Below are positions 7,405 to 15,903 of a stretch of DNA of 36,754 bases, piece by piece. Below the pieces are notes generated by a model. That model made no database searches. It was given only the letters and a program-made list of their open reading frames with translations, and was not told where the DNA came from. The stretch lies in the NCBI GenBank assembly GCA_019690095.1, contig JADGGD010000013.1, positions 1 through 36,754 of the forward strand, read 5' to 3'. Made by a program: the position numbers and the translations under genes. The stretch comes from Chloroflexota bacterium. GTDB taxonomy: Bacteria > Chloroflexota > UBA6077 > FW602-bin22 > CADDYW01. Within the stretch, counting starts at the first letter, position 1; each line of letters opens with the position of its first letter.

Positions 7405-10075
7405 CGAATGTTTCGATCACCAGATGATCAGAGACCTCTCCACTGGCGCGGGTGATCGGAACCCGCTGACCTGTCTCTGCGTCGTACATGCCCACCTCGA
7501 TGCGGTAGCGGCCCGGTGGTGCATCCGGGCTCAAGGGGACCTCGTACTCATCCGTCAGGTACTCGCCAGCGATCCAACCATCAGTCGGTCGCGTGCCTGC
7601 CACCGGGATGCGATCTATCTGGCCGCGGATCTGACCAGTCGGATCAAGCAGGTGCACGAACACGGTGTAGCTCCGATCTGCCGTACCGATAGCCGACCAG
7701 TAAAGGGTCAGGTACACCCGTACGCCGGGACGCCAGTCGGCGGCAGGCAGGTGATCCCCCAGGAGAAGCGCGAACGTCCCGAATCGCCCCCCAAAGGGAT
7801 GGTCAACGTGAGGGCGGCTGAAGCTCCGCGACGGGCCCGAGACGATAAGATCACCGAGAGGCACAGCCACACCCCCGTCCGGCCGAACCTGTAGCTCGAC
7901 GCGATAGGCTCCACCGGTCAGGGTTGCCGGGATCTGACAGCGGACTCGCTCAATAAGAAGCTGGCCTGCCGTCCACTGGGGCGTTGGAAATGATGGAAGA
8001 ATCGGCGCTGTGCAGATCGTCACAGAGCGTCCCTCCGGATCCCGGAGAACGATCGCACGGCCCAACGGCGGAAGCGGCACTCGATCGGCCCGCCAGAGAA
8101 CACGAAAAGAGAGCCAGTCCCCCGCCGGGCGAGGCGGTCCGAGAGCATCGTGACCGAGCAGGCTCAAGCCAGAAGGGAAGGTCAGCGGCGCGATCAGGCT
8201 GATCCCCGCCTCACTGGCCGGCACTGGCCGCTGGCGAGGAAGAACGGTAATCTTGCCCAGTTGAACCGCGCCGGCCCTGGCCGGTGCAGCAGTCGTCAGG
8301 TGCAGAGGGGCACCGGAATCCGCCTGGTATACCAGCACTGCCAGAGCGTACTGGCCAGGCGGCACCGCGGGCGGGACCATGAGCCCTACGCGAAGCGAAA
8401 GCTCGTCACCGGCGATCACCGGCGTCCCTGCCAGCGCCACATCGTGCTGGGCCACAATGTCGCCAGCATCGTCGAGAAGGCGGAGCGAGAGCTTGGGAGT
8501 TGCGAGGGGACGGTCCACCGCGAACTCGAGCTCCGTCCCCACCGCCTCGCCAGGCGCGACCTCTGACGGGCCAAGGCGTACCGAGCGAAGAGCAAGATGA
8601 TCATTCCACTCCGCGTGGACTGCCAGAGCACGACCAAGCGCCGCAGTCGAGGCATAGTAGATCGCTCGGGTATTGACGAACCACCGCTCGGCCGCCGGTG
8701 CGGCGATCTGCCCGAGAACAGAGAGTGCCGCCTGGTCGGCCGGGCTCTGCCAGTAGGGAAGAAGCCAGAGCCCCCGGTGTGCCTGAAGTAGCAGGGGGAG
8801 TTCCGCAGCGAGGCGGGACGGCTGGTCGATGACCTGCGCCGTTCGCCGCTCTCCTCGAGCCGCCGCATAGTAGTTGAATAGCTCGGCCTGTCCGTATCCC
8901 GTCGCCACGATCGGGTCGTCCGACGCCCCGTCTGTCGCGATCCACGCAGCCATCGCGCGGAAGTCTCCCCGGTTGGTGAGCTCGGCCTGATAGGTCGCCG
9001 GGATAGTCGGAAAGAGATAAGCGAGGACAGCAGCACAGGATACCAGGCCGAGCACCCACGACCACTCCCAGGCCGCATCGAGGCCAGCCGCGACGAGGAG
9101 AAGGAAAGGAGGTGCCAGCACGATCAGATAGCGCTCGTCAAACATGGGGCGGACTATAAACCAGGCACTTACGAGGAGCAAAGGCAGGAAAACCGCCAGC
9201 GCAAGGAATACCGCCGACCAGCGGCACCGCCAGGCTGTCCAGCCGAGCCCGAGCGCGGCCAACCCGAGAAACGGGAGAGACTGGCGCACCGGCACCCCCT
9301 GGCCCATACTGAATGTTGTCAGGGTGCGCGCCGCTACCTGAAGCGGCCCAACCCGTTCGGGAAAGTATCCCCGATAGGCTGACAGGGCCGGGTAGGCGTA
9401 GGAGAGCCACAGCGCAAAGGCGATCAGAATGACCGCGTTGGCCGCAACCCACCGCCGGTCCATCTGTAGGGGCCGCACCCGCGCAGAGACACACCGGAGA
9501 AGGCCGTGGGCCAGGTGTGCGGCGAGGACCAGGGCCGCGTTTAGATGAGTATTCAGCGCCAGCAGCATGGCCGCAGCGTAGCCGGCCCAGTCCCGTGACT
9601 GCTGGTGCCGCATCGCCCGCACGAAGAGCAGGGAGGCGACTGTCCCCAGCGCGACGACCATCGCGTAATTTCGCGCGTTCTGGGCTTCCATGATCTGGTA
9701 CGGAGCAAGGGTTGTCAGCACACCCGCAATCAGCCCGGCCCGCGCACCGAGGAGCTGCCTTCCCAGACCGATCGTCGCGGGAACGAGGATCACGCCAAAG
9801 AGCACCGACGGGAAGCGCATGGCGAATTCACTTCGCCCGGCTAGCTCGATCCACCCAGCCAGCCCCAGGTAGTAGAGCAACGGATGCGGCTCGAAGGTGT
9901 GCGCCTGATGGATGATCCAGGCCGGCCCCTCGTCGTGATTGCGCAGCATGAACCATTCGTCGTTGGTCAGGTTCGGCAGGCCGAGGTGATAGATTCGCAA
10001 GGCGAACGTAACGAGCATCAGCGCCAGCGCCCCTATCCACCACGCGCGCTGGCACCACGAGTCAGAGCGGGTCAC
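7391..10075 (-). CDS. GT-C family membrane glycosyltransferase with three C-terminal beta-modules
   Basis: I place the start at GTG 10075, which overlaps the upstream stop as GTGA and has a GGGAG ribosome-binding site. An upstream start at 10171 would overlap the previous gene by 100 bases. The product has 894 residues. The first loop has LTNDEWFM, then EPHPLLYYLG, the acidic and proline/histidine motifs of ArnT/PMT-like GT-C enzymes. About ten membrane helices run to residue 360. A soluble linker is followed by three beta-modules near residues 495-615, 625-745 and 765-894; the last has YTVFVHLLDPTG, PTDGW and YRIEVGMYD. It is a close architectural paralogue of the next gene and probably arose by duplication. 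The donor and acceptor are unknown; a surface polysaccharide or protein glycosylation role is inferred from context. Confidence 0.82.
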   Translation of the reverse strand: MTRSDSWCQRAWWIGALALMLVTFALRIYHLGLPNLTNDEWFMLRNHDEGPAWIIHQAHTFEPHPLLYYLGLAGWIELAGRSEFAMRFPSVLFGVILVPATIGLGRQLLGARAGLIAGVLTTLAPYQIMEAQNARNYAMVVALGTVASLLFVRAMRHQQSRDWAGYAAAMLLALNTHLNAALVLAAHLAHGLLRCVSARVRPLQMDRRWVAANAVILIAFALWLSYAYPALSAYRGYFPERVGPLQVAARTLTTFSMGQGVPVRQSLPFLGLAALGLGWTAWRCRWSAVFLALAVFLPLLLVSAWFIVRPMFDERYLIVLAPPFLLLVAAGLDAAWEWSWVLGLVSCAAVLAYLFPTIPATYQAELTNRGDFRAMAAWIATDGASDDPIVATGYGQAELFNYYAAARGERRTAQVIDQPSRLAAELPLLLQAHRGLWLLPYWQSPADQAALSVLGQIAAPAAERWFVNTRAIYYASTAALGRALAVHAEWNDHLALRSVRLGPSEVAPGEAVGTELEFAVDRPLATPKLSLRLLDDAGDIVAQHDVALAGTPVIAGDELSLRVGLMVPPAVPPGQYALAVLVYQADSGAPLHLTTAAPARAGAVQLGKITVLPRQRPVPASEAGISLIAPLTFPSGLSLLGHDALGPPRPAGDWLSFRVLWRADRVPLPPLGRAIVLRDPEGRSVTICTAPILPSFPTPQWTAGQLLIERVRCQIPATLTGGAYRVELQVRPDGGVAVPLGDLIVSGPSRSFSRPHVDHPFGGRFGTFALLLGDHLPAADWRPGVRVYLTLYWSAIGTADRSYTVFVHLLDPTGQIRGQIDRIPVAGTRPTDGWIAGEYLTDEYEVPLSPDAPPGRYRIEVGMYDAETGQRVPITRASGEVSDHLVIETFDVHA

Positions 10076-12378
10076 CGTTGTCCACTCCCGTGAATCCGCG
10101 GCCAGGCGAGGTAAAGCAACCCGCTCGCGAGGGTCAGGAGCGAGATCACCGCACCCAGGTAGAACGACCACGGGCGGTAGACGATCTCGAAATGATGGCG
10201 GCCGGGCGGCAGCTCAAACGCCATTGCCAGGACATTCGCTCGGAAGGTGGGCACCGGCTGGCCGTCACGATAAGCGATCCAGTCCGGATAGTACTGTTGG
10301 GCCAGAACGAGCATGGCATTGCCGTCCGCCTCGGCATCGATCACGATCCGCTGAGGGTCGAGGTGCGTGATCCGAACATCTGGCCGCGGACCGGGACGAA
10401 AGGGCCCGATCGACGGCTTTCTCTCGAGAACAACCACATCGCCGGGGTGATTCGCTGGTACGAGAATCATCCGTCGAGCCGTCTCGAGGTCGGGCGCCAC
10501 CAGCACCTTCCGGACAGCCCAGGCCCGAGGGAGCGAGTCCTCCATCTTGTAGGTCTTCAGGTTGCCATCCTGGAAAACAAGGGTAAGGCCGGGCAGGGGT
10601 CCTCGATCACTGATGAAGAACTTCACGTTCAGGATCTGCCAGACCCGCCAGTCCGCATCGGCAGCAAGCATATCGCGCATGCGGCGGATCTGAATCGGCG
10701 TATCGCCGCCAATTGTCGGAAGCCCGAGGACCATGCCGTAGTTTGACGGGAACACCGCCTCACTGATCCCACGCACGCGAAACGGCTCCGGGAAGGTACG
10801 AATGTACTCGGCAGTGCGCTCGAGCCGGGCCACCGGCACCGGCGAAGTTGGACTGAGGTTGTTCCCAGCGTTGATCACAAACAGCTCTCCAGCAACGAGC
10901 GGAACCAGAGCGGCAAGAATGATCCTGCCGATCCAGCCTCGTGCGCCCTGTGCCCGCACCGCCAGCAGTACAGCCAGTACCGCCAGCACAGCCGCGTCCA
11001 GGAAAAGGTTGTGGCGCATTCCGGCGGTCATGCCGGGGACAAAGCCCAGCACGCCTGCGCCCAGGGCGAGGAGTGCGCCCAGGCCGACTGCCACTGCCCA
11101 GGCCCGAATGGTCAGAGGACACGCCGTATCCAGGAGATCGGCGACACCCCGACCAGCGAGCAGCGAGGCGGCGAATGAAAATAAGTAGATCACCCGCTCC
11201 TGATCCCGGAAGAGGTTCCAGCCCGGCGCCAGGTGATACAGGAGCCAGAACAACGGCGTCGAGCCACCGAGTGAGAGGGGAAGCGCCAGGAGGCCAGCAA
11301 CCGTCCAGAAAGCGAGCGGCTCACGCCGACTGACCCACGCCCCCCGTGCCGCAAGCACCAGCGCGACAACGCCAATCGAAAGCGCCTTTTCGTCGTGCCA
11401 GAGCGGGACAACAACCTCCCACAGTGCCGAGGGCAGGTATCCCCACGCCGCTTCGGCATAGCTCATTTGATCGCGCGTACTGTAGCCCAGAAACTCGAGG
11501 GTCGGAAGAATCTGAACGGCCGAAAGACATGCCCCCCCAAGTGGATAGATCACCGCTGATGCCAGAACAGACGTCCACCGAGCACCTGCTCGCCAGAAGC
11601 GCCAGATAACATATGCCTCGGTCGCGTAGAGGATGAAAAGCAGGGTCTGGGAGTGCCCCGCCAGGACAGCGATGCCAAGAGCCCCGCTCGCCAGCACAAG
11701 CCACCGCCACCCAACCGCGCGGCGTGCCGCCAGCTCGAGAAACAGGACAATTACGGGAAGCCAGACTGCCGTCTCCAGGAGTGGGAGCTGCTCGGCCGGG
11801 TAGCTTGTAATGAAGCCGCCAAACGCGAAGGCGATACCTGCAACCAGGGCGCCCAGGCGCGAGCGGGTGAACAGGCGGGCCAGCATATAGGTGAATAGTC
11901 CTGCCAGAAAGGTGTGGATGACGACTTCGCCCTCGAGCGCCGCGTACGGAAGGCCGGATCGACCGAAGACGACTGCATCGGCAAATGCCAGGGGATAGAA
12001 GACAGCAGTCTGAACATCCGCCTGGAAGGGATGGCCGGCGAACATGTCCGGGTTCCACAGGGGGATCCTCCCGGACCACCATTCGCGTCCCTCGAAGAAG
12101 CGAAAAGGATAGAACTGGCGGCTGAAATCGCCCTCCATCATGTACAGCCGCGGCGGCCAGGGGCGAATCATGGGCCAGAAGAAGGCGATGGTGAGGAAGC
12201 CGATCACCAGAACGGCCAGCACATCGCCACGTGATCGAGTGATCCACTGACCGATGCCGCACGCTGGGTGATCGGAGGCGGGACGGAGCTCGATCCCGGT
12301 GTGCACTGCTGGGGCCTTCCTCGATCCGGATTCGGGACGAATTCGGTTGGGCCGGGGCGGCAAAGGCGACTCGGCCAC
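10072..12378 (-). CDS. YfhO-like multi-spanning membrane protein (GT-C superfamily)
   Basis: The predicted protein is 768 residues from GTG 12378. A start at 12444 would place the apparent -10 box (TACAAT, 12420-12415) inside the coding region, so I prefer the downstream start. After about 45 polar residues the first membrane helix is followed by a long loop containing SRQFYPFRFFEGREWW and RIPLWNPDMFAGHPF. These are hallmarks of YfhO-type proteins, which in Gram-positive bacteria help glycosylate lipoteichoic acid. About twelve helices follow, then a C-terminal soluble region of about 220 residues and a last helix near the C-terminus. It is the first gene of the cluster and its stop overlaps the next start. 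The family call is firm; the substrate here is unknown. Confidence 0.78.
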   Translation of the reverse strand: MAESPLPPRPNRIRPESGSRKAPAVHTGIELRPASDHPACGIGQWITRSRGDVLAVLVIGFLTIAFFWPMIRPWPPRLYMMEGDFSRQFYPFRFFEGREWWSGRIPLWNPDMFAGHPFQADVQTAVFYPLAFADAVVFGRSGLPYAALEGEVVIHTFLAGLFTYMLARLFTRSRLGALVAGIAFAFGGFITSYPAEQLPLLETAVWLPVIVLFLELAARRAVGWRWLVLASGALGIAVLAGHSQTLLFILYATEAYVIWRFWRAGARWTSVLASAVIYPLGGACLSAVQILPTLEFLGYSTRDQMSYAEAAWGYLPSALWEVVVPLWHDEKALSIGVVALVLAARGAWVSRREPLAFWTVAGLLALPLSLGGSTPLFWLLYHLAPGWNLFRDQERVIYLFSFAASLLAGRGVADLLDTACPLTIRAWAVAVGLGALLALGAGVLGFVPGMTAGMRHNLFLDAAVLAVLAVLLAVRAQGARGWIGRIILAALVPLVAGELFVINAGNNLSPTSPVPVARLERTAEYIRTFPEPFRVRGISEAVFPSNYGMVLGLPTIGGDTPIQIRRMRDMLAADADWRVWQILNVKFFISDRGPLPGLTLVFQDGNLKTYKMEDSLPRAWAVRKVLVAPDLETARRMILVPANHPGDVVVLERKPSIGPFRPGPRPDVRITHLDPQRIVIDAEADGNAMLVLAQQYYPDWIAYRDGQPVPTFRANVLAMAFELPPGRHHFEIVYRPWSFYLGAVISLLTLASGLLYLAWPRIHGSGQR

Positions 12379-12414
12379 GGCCTGATCGTCCGTGCGTGTG
12401 CCAACCGCGCAGGC

Positions 12415-12423
12415 ATTGTAGCA
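12415..12423 (-). promoter_or_regulatory. Extended -10 of the surface-glycan operon
   Basis: Read on the minus strand, TGC is followed by TACAAT (12420-12415), an extended -10. Transcription would start near 12408 and reach the GTG at 12378 with about 30 bases of leader. It lies back to back with the -10 of the O-antigen ligase gene, with about 40 bases between the hexamers, so the two promoters share their upstream regions and may be co-controlled. Confidence 0.5.
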
Positions 12424-12460
12424 TTCGCTCGGGCTGTGTGCCATTTTTGCCGATCGCCCG

Positions 12461-12469
12461 TGCTATACT
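12461..12469 (+). promoter_or_regulatory. Extended -10 placing the O-antigen ligase gene on a leaderless transcript
   Basis: TGC-TATACT (hexamer 12464-12469) ends eight bases before the ATG at 12478. With the usual 6-8 bases from hexamer to start site, the transcript begins at or within two bases of the start codon. No Shine-Dalgarno sequence fits in this space. Confidence 0.55.
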
Positions 12470-12477
12470 GGCGGCAT

Positions 12478-13938
12478 ATGGAGACGATCAATCGCCTCTC
12501 GGCGACGGACGAACGCATCGCACCGGCCCGGATCCGCAGCCTTCCAATGGCCGCCGGCGTCGCCGCGCTCGGCCTGGTCGTCGGGGTGACCCTGGGAGTT
12601 GCTGTCGCCGCCGCCTCACCACCGGTCGTCGCTGGCGCGCTGGTCGGACTGGCGGTCATGGCAGCGATCGTGGTGGAGCCGCGCATCGGGATCGCCGCGT
12701 TCATTGCGGTTGCCTGCCTGCTCCCCTTCGCGGTTGTTCCGGTCTCCCTCGGACCGGTCAAACCCACTCTGGTCGACCTCACTCTCCTGCCAGTTCTCAT
12801 CGTCTGGGTCATCCGGGTCCTGGCAGATCCAAACCGCAGACTGTACGGGAGCGGTGTGGACGTCCAGGTCCTGCTCTTCGTCGCATCGTGCATAGTCTCG
12901 TTTATCCTGGGAACGGCCTATCACACCACGACCTCGGATGTTCGCCTGTTCGGGGAGCTTCTGTCGGCAATCATCTTCTTCTTCAGCGCCGTGCAGTGTG
13001 TTCGCGATCTCCGAACAATCCGCCGGCTGCTCCTGGCGCTGGTGCTTGGTGGTGTGCTCGCCGCGCTCATCGCGATCGTGCTCTACTATCTCCCGGCCGG
13101 CACCTCGACCGCCGTGCTCGCCTCCCTCTCACGATTTGGCTATCCTTCCAGCAATATCCTTCAGTACAATCCGGGCACAACCATCCAGCGTGCGATCGGA
13201 ACCTCGATCGATCCGAACATTCTCGGGGCGACCCTCATGACCTGCGGAGTTCTGGTCGTTGGCCTGCTTGGCATTCCACGCCCGCGCTGGCAGTCAGTAC
13301 TTCTCCTTGGCGCACTCGCCCCGATCCTGGTCGCACTCCTGCTGAGTTACTCGCGCGGCTCGCTGATCGGCTTCCTGGCTGGCTGTGCGGTCATCGCCAC
13401 GCTCCGCGATCGGCGCCTCTGGCTGGTGGGAGCAGTGCTGCTGGCGGCCGTCCTGCTGTCCCCATCGCTCCGGGAGTCGACGTTCGTCACGCATCTTCAG
13501 TCCGGCCTGGAGGTGCGTGATCAGGCGGCTGCCATGCGGCTGGGTGAGTACAAGGATGCAATGCGTTTGATCTCGGAGTACCCGATCTTCGGGGTCGGGT
13601 TTGGCGAGGCACCGGATGTGGATCTCTACATCGGCGTCTCAAGCATCTATCTCCTGCTAGCCGAGCAGGTCGGGATCGTTGGCCTATCGATCTGGCTGTG
13701 GGCCATCGGCTCGGTCCTTTTGCGTGCAGTACGTCATGTCCTGGAGGTAGACGACGAATCAACCCATCTTGCCGCGACGTGTCTTGCCGCGCTTGTGGCC
13801 ATGCTGGTTGCTGGCGCGTTCGATCACCATTTCGTCGATATGAACTTTCCGCACGTGGTCGCCATGGTCTGGTTGATCGTCGGCCTTCTCATGGTCACGC
13901 TCGATCGGCGGGTCCGGACTGCCACGAACGGAGCGTGA
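12478..13938 (+). CDS. O-antigen ligase / Wzy-type polymerase family membrane protein
   Basis: This 486-residue protein starts at ATG 12478, immediately after the TATACT box; an upstream in-frame start at 12268 would cross the divergent operon's coding region and both promoters. It has about twelve membrane helices and, between residues 330 and 400, the large extracytoplasmic loop of the Wzy_C/O-antigen ligase family, with YSRGSLIGFLAG before it. The following AMRLGEYKDAMRLISEYPIFGVGFGE stretch, where P-I-F-G-V-G-F-G is the key part, is the characteristic region around the catalytic loop. Such proteins polymerise or ligate undecaprenyl-linked glycans on the outer face of the membrane. Its divergent neighbours are membrane glycosyltransferases, which supports a shared surface-glycan pathway. 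Confidence 0.85.
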   Translation: METINRLSATDERIAPARIRSLPMAAGVAALGLVVGVTLGVAVAAASPPVVAGALVGLAVMAAIVVEPRIGIAAFIAVACLLPFAVVPVSLGPVKPTLVDLTLLPVLIVWVIRVLADPNRRLYGSGVDVQVLLFVASCIVSFILGTAYHTTTSDVRLFGELLSAIIFFFSAVQCVRDLRTIRRLLLALVLGGVLAALIAIVLYYLPAGTSTAVLASLSRFGYPSSNILQYNPGTTIQRAIGTSIDPNILGATLMTCGVLVVGLLGIPRPRWQSVLLLGALAPILVALLLSYSRGSLIGFLAGCAVIATLRDRRLWLVGAVLLAAVLLSPSLRESTFVTHLQSGLEVRDQAAAMRLGEYKDAMRLISEYPIFGVGFGEAPDVDLYIGVSSIYLLLAEQVGIVGLSIWLWAIGSVLLRAVRHVLEVDDESTHLAATCLAALVAMLVAGAFDHHFVDMNFPHVVAMVWLIVGLLMVTLDRRVRTATNGA

Positions 13939-13964
13939 GGAGCGACGCTGGGACGGCAGCCGCC

Positions 13965-13993
13965 TTGCTGGGCGCATGGGGTGGGTGTATACT
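13965..13993 (+). promoter_or_regulatory. Sigma-70-type promoter of the universal stress protein / TrkA group
   Basis: TTGCTG (13965-13970), a 17-base spacer and TATACT (13988-13993) form a good housekeeping promoter. The start would be near 14000, giving a leader of about 70 bases with GGAG at 14057-14060 ahead of the GTG at 14069. Confidence 0.55.
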
Positions 13994-14068
13994 GCTGCAG
14001 GACTCCAGGTGCGAGCAACGCAGAAACGGGCGCCAGACTGGTGACCAGCGGGACCACGGAGAACGCGC

Positions 14069-14503
14069 GTGAAGGTTGAAAAGCTCCTGGTCGCTGTGTG
14101 CGGCGATCCGACAGATCGTGATGTGCTGCTCCTGGCGACGACCCTCGCTCGACGCTACGGCGCGACGATCTATGCGACGTACGTCATCGAGGTCAAGCGC
14201 TCCCTGCCGATTGACGCCGAGGTGGGACCGGAGATCGATAAGGGCGAGCAGCTGCTCGACATGGTGGAGCAGTGCTGCGAGGATGCGCAAGTCCCGGTCG
14301 AAACCGAGCTCCTCCAGGCCCGCGAGGTTGGCCCGGCGATCGTGGATGAGGCGGTCGCCCGCGGCGTCGATGCGATCTTCATGGGTATCCCCCAGCGGCG
14401 GCGTCCCTCCGAGAACGAGCTCGGCGCGGCTGTCCACTACGTCCTGAAGAACGCTCCATGCCTTGTCTGGCTCTGCCGCGCCCCCCTGACAACGGGTAGC
14501 TGA
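14069..14503 (+). CDS. Universal stress protein (UspA) family protein
   Basis: The protein has 144 residues, one Usp domain, with GTG start 14069 and GGAG seven bases upstream. The N-terminal VEKLLVAVCGDPTDRDVLLLATTLA strand-helix and the VDAIFMGIP strand near residue 105 follow the Usp alpha/beta fold. The usual ATP-binding G-x2-G-x9-G-S/T motif is not present; the region reads GIPQRRRPSENELG, so this copy may not bind ATP in the standard way. It is followed by two TrkA/RCK proteins; Usp proteins often accompany potassium or other transport regulators, so a signalling role for this group is inferred. Confidence 0.82.
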   Translation: MKVEKLLVAVCGDPTDRDVLLLATTLARRYGATIYATYVIEVKRSLPIDAEVGPEIDKGEQLLDMVEQCCEDAQVPVETELLQAREVGPAIVDEAVARGVDAIFMGIPQRRRPSENELGAAVHYVLKNAPCLVWLCRAPLTTGS

Positions 14504-14627
14504 ATGGATCACCGTCCCGGCCACGTGCGGCAGTCGGGCAGGGGGCCGCGTACAGCGCGGGGACACGTTCCGGAACCGTCGCAGTCGAACGGCACAGGGT
14601 CGGCCAGGGAAGCCGAGGACAAGGAAT

Positions 14628-15080
14628 ATGATTGCTGTCATTCTGGGATGTGGACGCGTAGGGGCACGGCTGGCGAGTGTCCTTGATCAGGAAGGGCACG
14701 ATGTGCGCATCATCGACCGGAATACCGATGCCTTTCGCCGCCTCAGTCCGGACTTTCGCGGCCAGGCCATCGTCGGATCGGGCATCGATGATGACGTCCT
14801 CATGCGGGCCGGCATCGATAAGGCCGCCGTCTTTGCGGCCGTTACCAATGATGACAATACCAATATCATGGCATCCCAGATCGCCATGGTGCTTCACCAC
14901 GTCCCGAAGGTGATTACCCGGATCTATGATCCCAGTCGGGAGGATACGTATCATACCCTGGGGCTAGAGACTGTCTGCCCAACAACCCTGGGAGCCCAGC
15001 TGATCGAGCAGATGCTCGATGCCTATGAGAAGCAAAGGAAAGAAGCCCAGCCGCTCGCCGGGGCAGAGGTGAGATCGTAA
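14628..15080 (+). CDS. TrkA-N (RCK_N) NAD-binding protein, single domain
   Basis: The 150-residue protein consists of one Rossmann domain with the glycine motif ILGCGRVGARLA (residues 5-16) and an acidic residue at the end of strand 2 (RIIDRN) that can hold the ribose of NAD(H). The middle has the family pattern VTNDDNTNIMASQIA and ITRIYDPSREDTYHTLGLETVCPT. The usual C-terminal RCK_C (TrkA_C) domain is absent. AAGGA precedes the ATG. It lies two bases upstream of a full-length TrkA and probably pairs with it as a gating or sensing subunit of a potassium channel or transporter, but no trkH or channel gene is in the window. It is a clear paralogue of the gene at 25281. Confidence 0.85.
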   Translation: MIAVILGCGRVGARLASVLDQEGHDVRIIDRNTDAFRRLSPDFRGQAIVGSGIDDDVLMRAGIDKAAVFAAVTNDDNTNIMASQIAMVLHHVPKVITRIYDPSREDTYHTLGLETVCPTTLGAQLIEQMLDAYEKQRKEAQPLAGAEVRS

Positions 15081-15082
15081 CG

Positions 15083-15739
15083 ATGTACGTTGTCGTCGCA
15101 GGTGGAGGAAAGGTTGGGTTCTATCTTGCCAAGGCGCTGATCGCGGAGGGGCACGAAGTCCTGGTGATCGAGCGGGAGGCCCGCAAGGCGGAGATCATCA
15201 ATGAGGAACTCGGGAGCGTTGTCCTCCGGGGAGACGCCTGCGAGGCAAGCACTTTGAGCGAGGCCGGGGTCAATCGCGCCGACGTTGTAGTCGCGGTCAC
15301 CGGGCACGACGAGGACAATCTGGTCATCTGCCAGATGGCCAAGAAGAAGTTCAACGTCCCCCGAACGATCGCGCGGATCAACAATCCGAAGAACGAGCAG
15401 ATCTTCCGCCTGCTCGGCATTGACTCGACGGTATCCAGCACCGATCTGATCATGCAGCAGATCGAGCAGGAGCTGCACGCCCAGGCGCTGGTGCACCTCC
15501 GGCTGCTTCGCGATGCCGATCTTGAACTCATCCAGGCGCCGGTAGCGCCTCAGTCCGCCGTGGTGGGAAAGAAGCTGCGCGAGATCAGGTTCCCGAAGGA
15601 AACCCTGATCCTGGCAGTCGTCCACGACGGCACGACATCAGTGGGGTCAGCCGACACGCGCCTCGAGGCTGGCGATCTGGTCATTGCTCTGACCCGAGCC
15701 AGCCGCGAGCCCGAGCTACGCGCCCTGCTCCTGGCCTGA
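15083..15739 (+). CDS. trkA: TrkA family potassium uptake regulatory protein (RCK_N plus RCK_C)
   Basis: The protein has 218 residues. RCK_N occupies about residues 1-120, with AGGGKVGFYLAKAL as the dinucleotide-binding loop, VIERE at the end of strand 2 and VAVTGHDEDNLVICQMAK in the middle. RCK_C occupies about 140-215, with SAVVGKKLREIRFPKETLI and GDLVIALTR. TrkA proteins sit on the cytoplasmic face of Trk/Ktr-type potassium transporters and sense NAD(H) or nucleotides. It begins two bases after the single-domain TrkA-N gene, so the two are almost certainly co-translated. The partner transporter is not present here. Confidence 0.88.
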   Translation: MYVVVAGGGKVGFYLAKALIAEGHEVLVIEREARKAEIINEELGSVVLRGDACEASTLSEAGVNRADVVVAVTGHDEDNLVICQMAKKKFNVPRTIARINNPKNEQIFRLLGIDSTVSSTDLIMQQIEQELHAQALVHLRLLRDADLELIQAPVAPQSAVVGKKLREIRFPKETLILAVVHDGTTSVGSADTRLEAGDLVIALTRASREPELRALLLA

Positions 15740-15826
15740 GAAGGATCGCTACGCCGCGATACCTTCTCCGCCGCCACGACTAGCCTTCAGACCCCTCGAA
15801 GACGAGCGGCCATCCTCTCCCCGGTC

Positions 15827-15867
15827 CAAAAATCAATGGGGGAGGAGCCCGAAAGGGCTCCTCCCCC
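15827..15867 (-). terminator. Strong intrinsic terminator of the HNH endonuclease gene, also between convergent genes
   Basis: A perfect 13-base-pair stem (15838-15850 with 15855-15867) closes on the tetraloop GAAA when read on the plus strand. Read on the minus strand it is followed by the T-rich run TTGATTTTT, as expected for an intrinsic terminator of the minus-strand HNH gene that ends at 15904. In the plus direction there is no T run, although the hairpin may still slow or protect the trkA transcript's end. Confidence 0.85.
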
Positions 15868-15903
15868 ATGCCAGGAGGCAGATTCCAAGCACGCCCCGGT
15901 CAT

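Noticed and set aside
12268-12477. Upstream extension of the O-antigen-ligase frame
   Set aside because: It would overlap the coding start of the divergent YfhO-like gene and both promoters; ATG 12478 directly follows the TATACT box.
14504-14686. 60-codon frame starting directly after the universal stress protein stop
   Set aside because: It runs into the trkA-N gene in another frame, lacks its own ribosome-binding site and has no recognisable content.
15740-15780. Imperfect GAAGG...CCTTC hairpin just after trkA
   Set aside because: The stem is interrupted and has no T run; the perfect hairpin at 15838-15867 is the convincing terminator.
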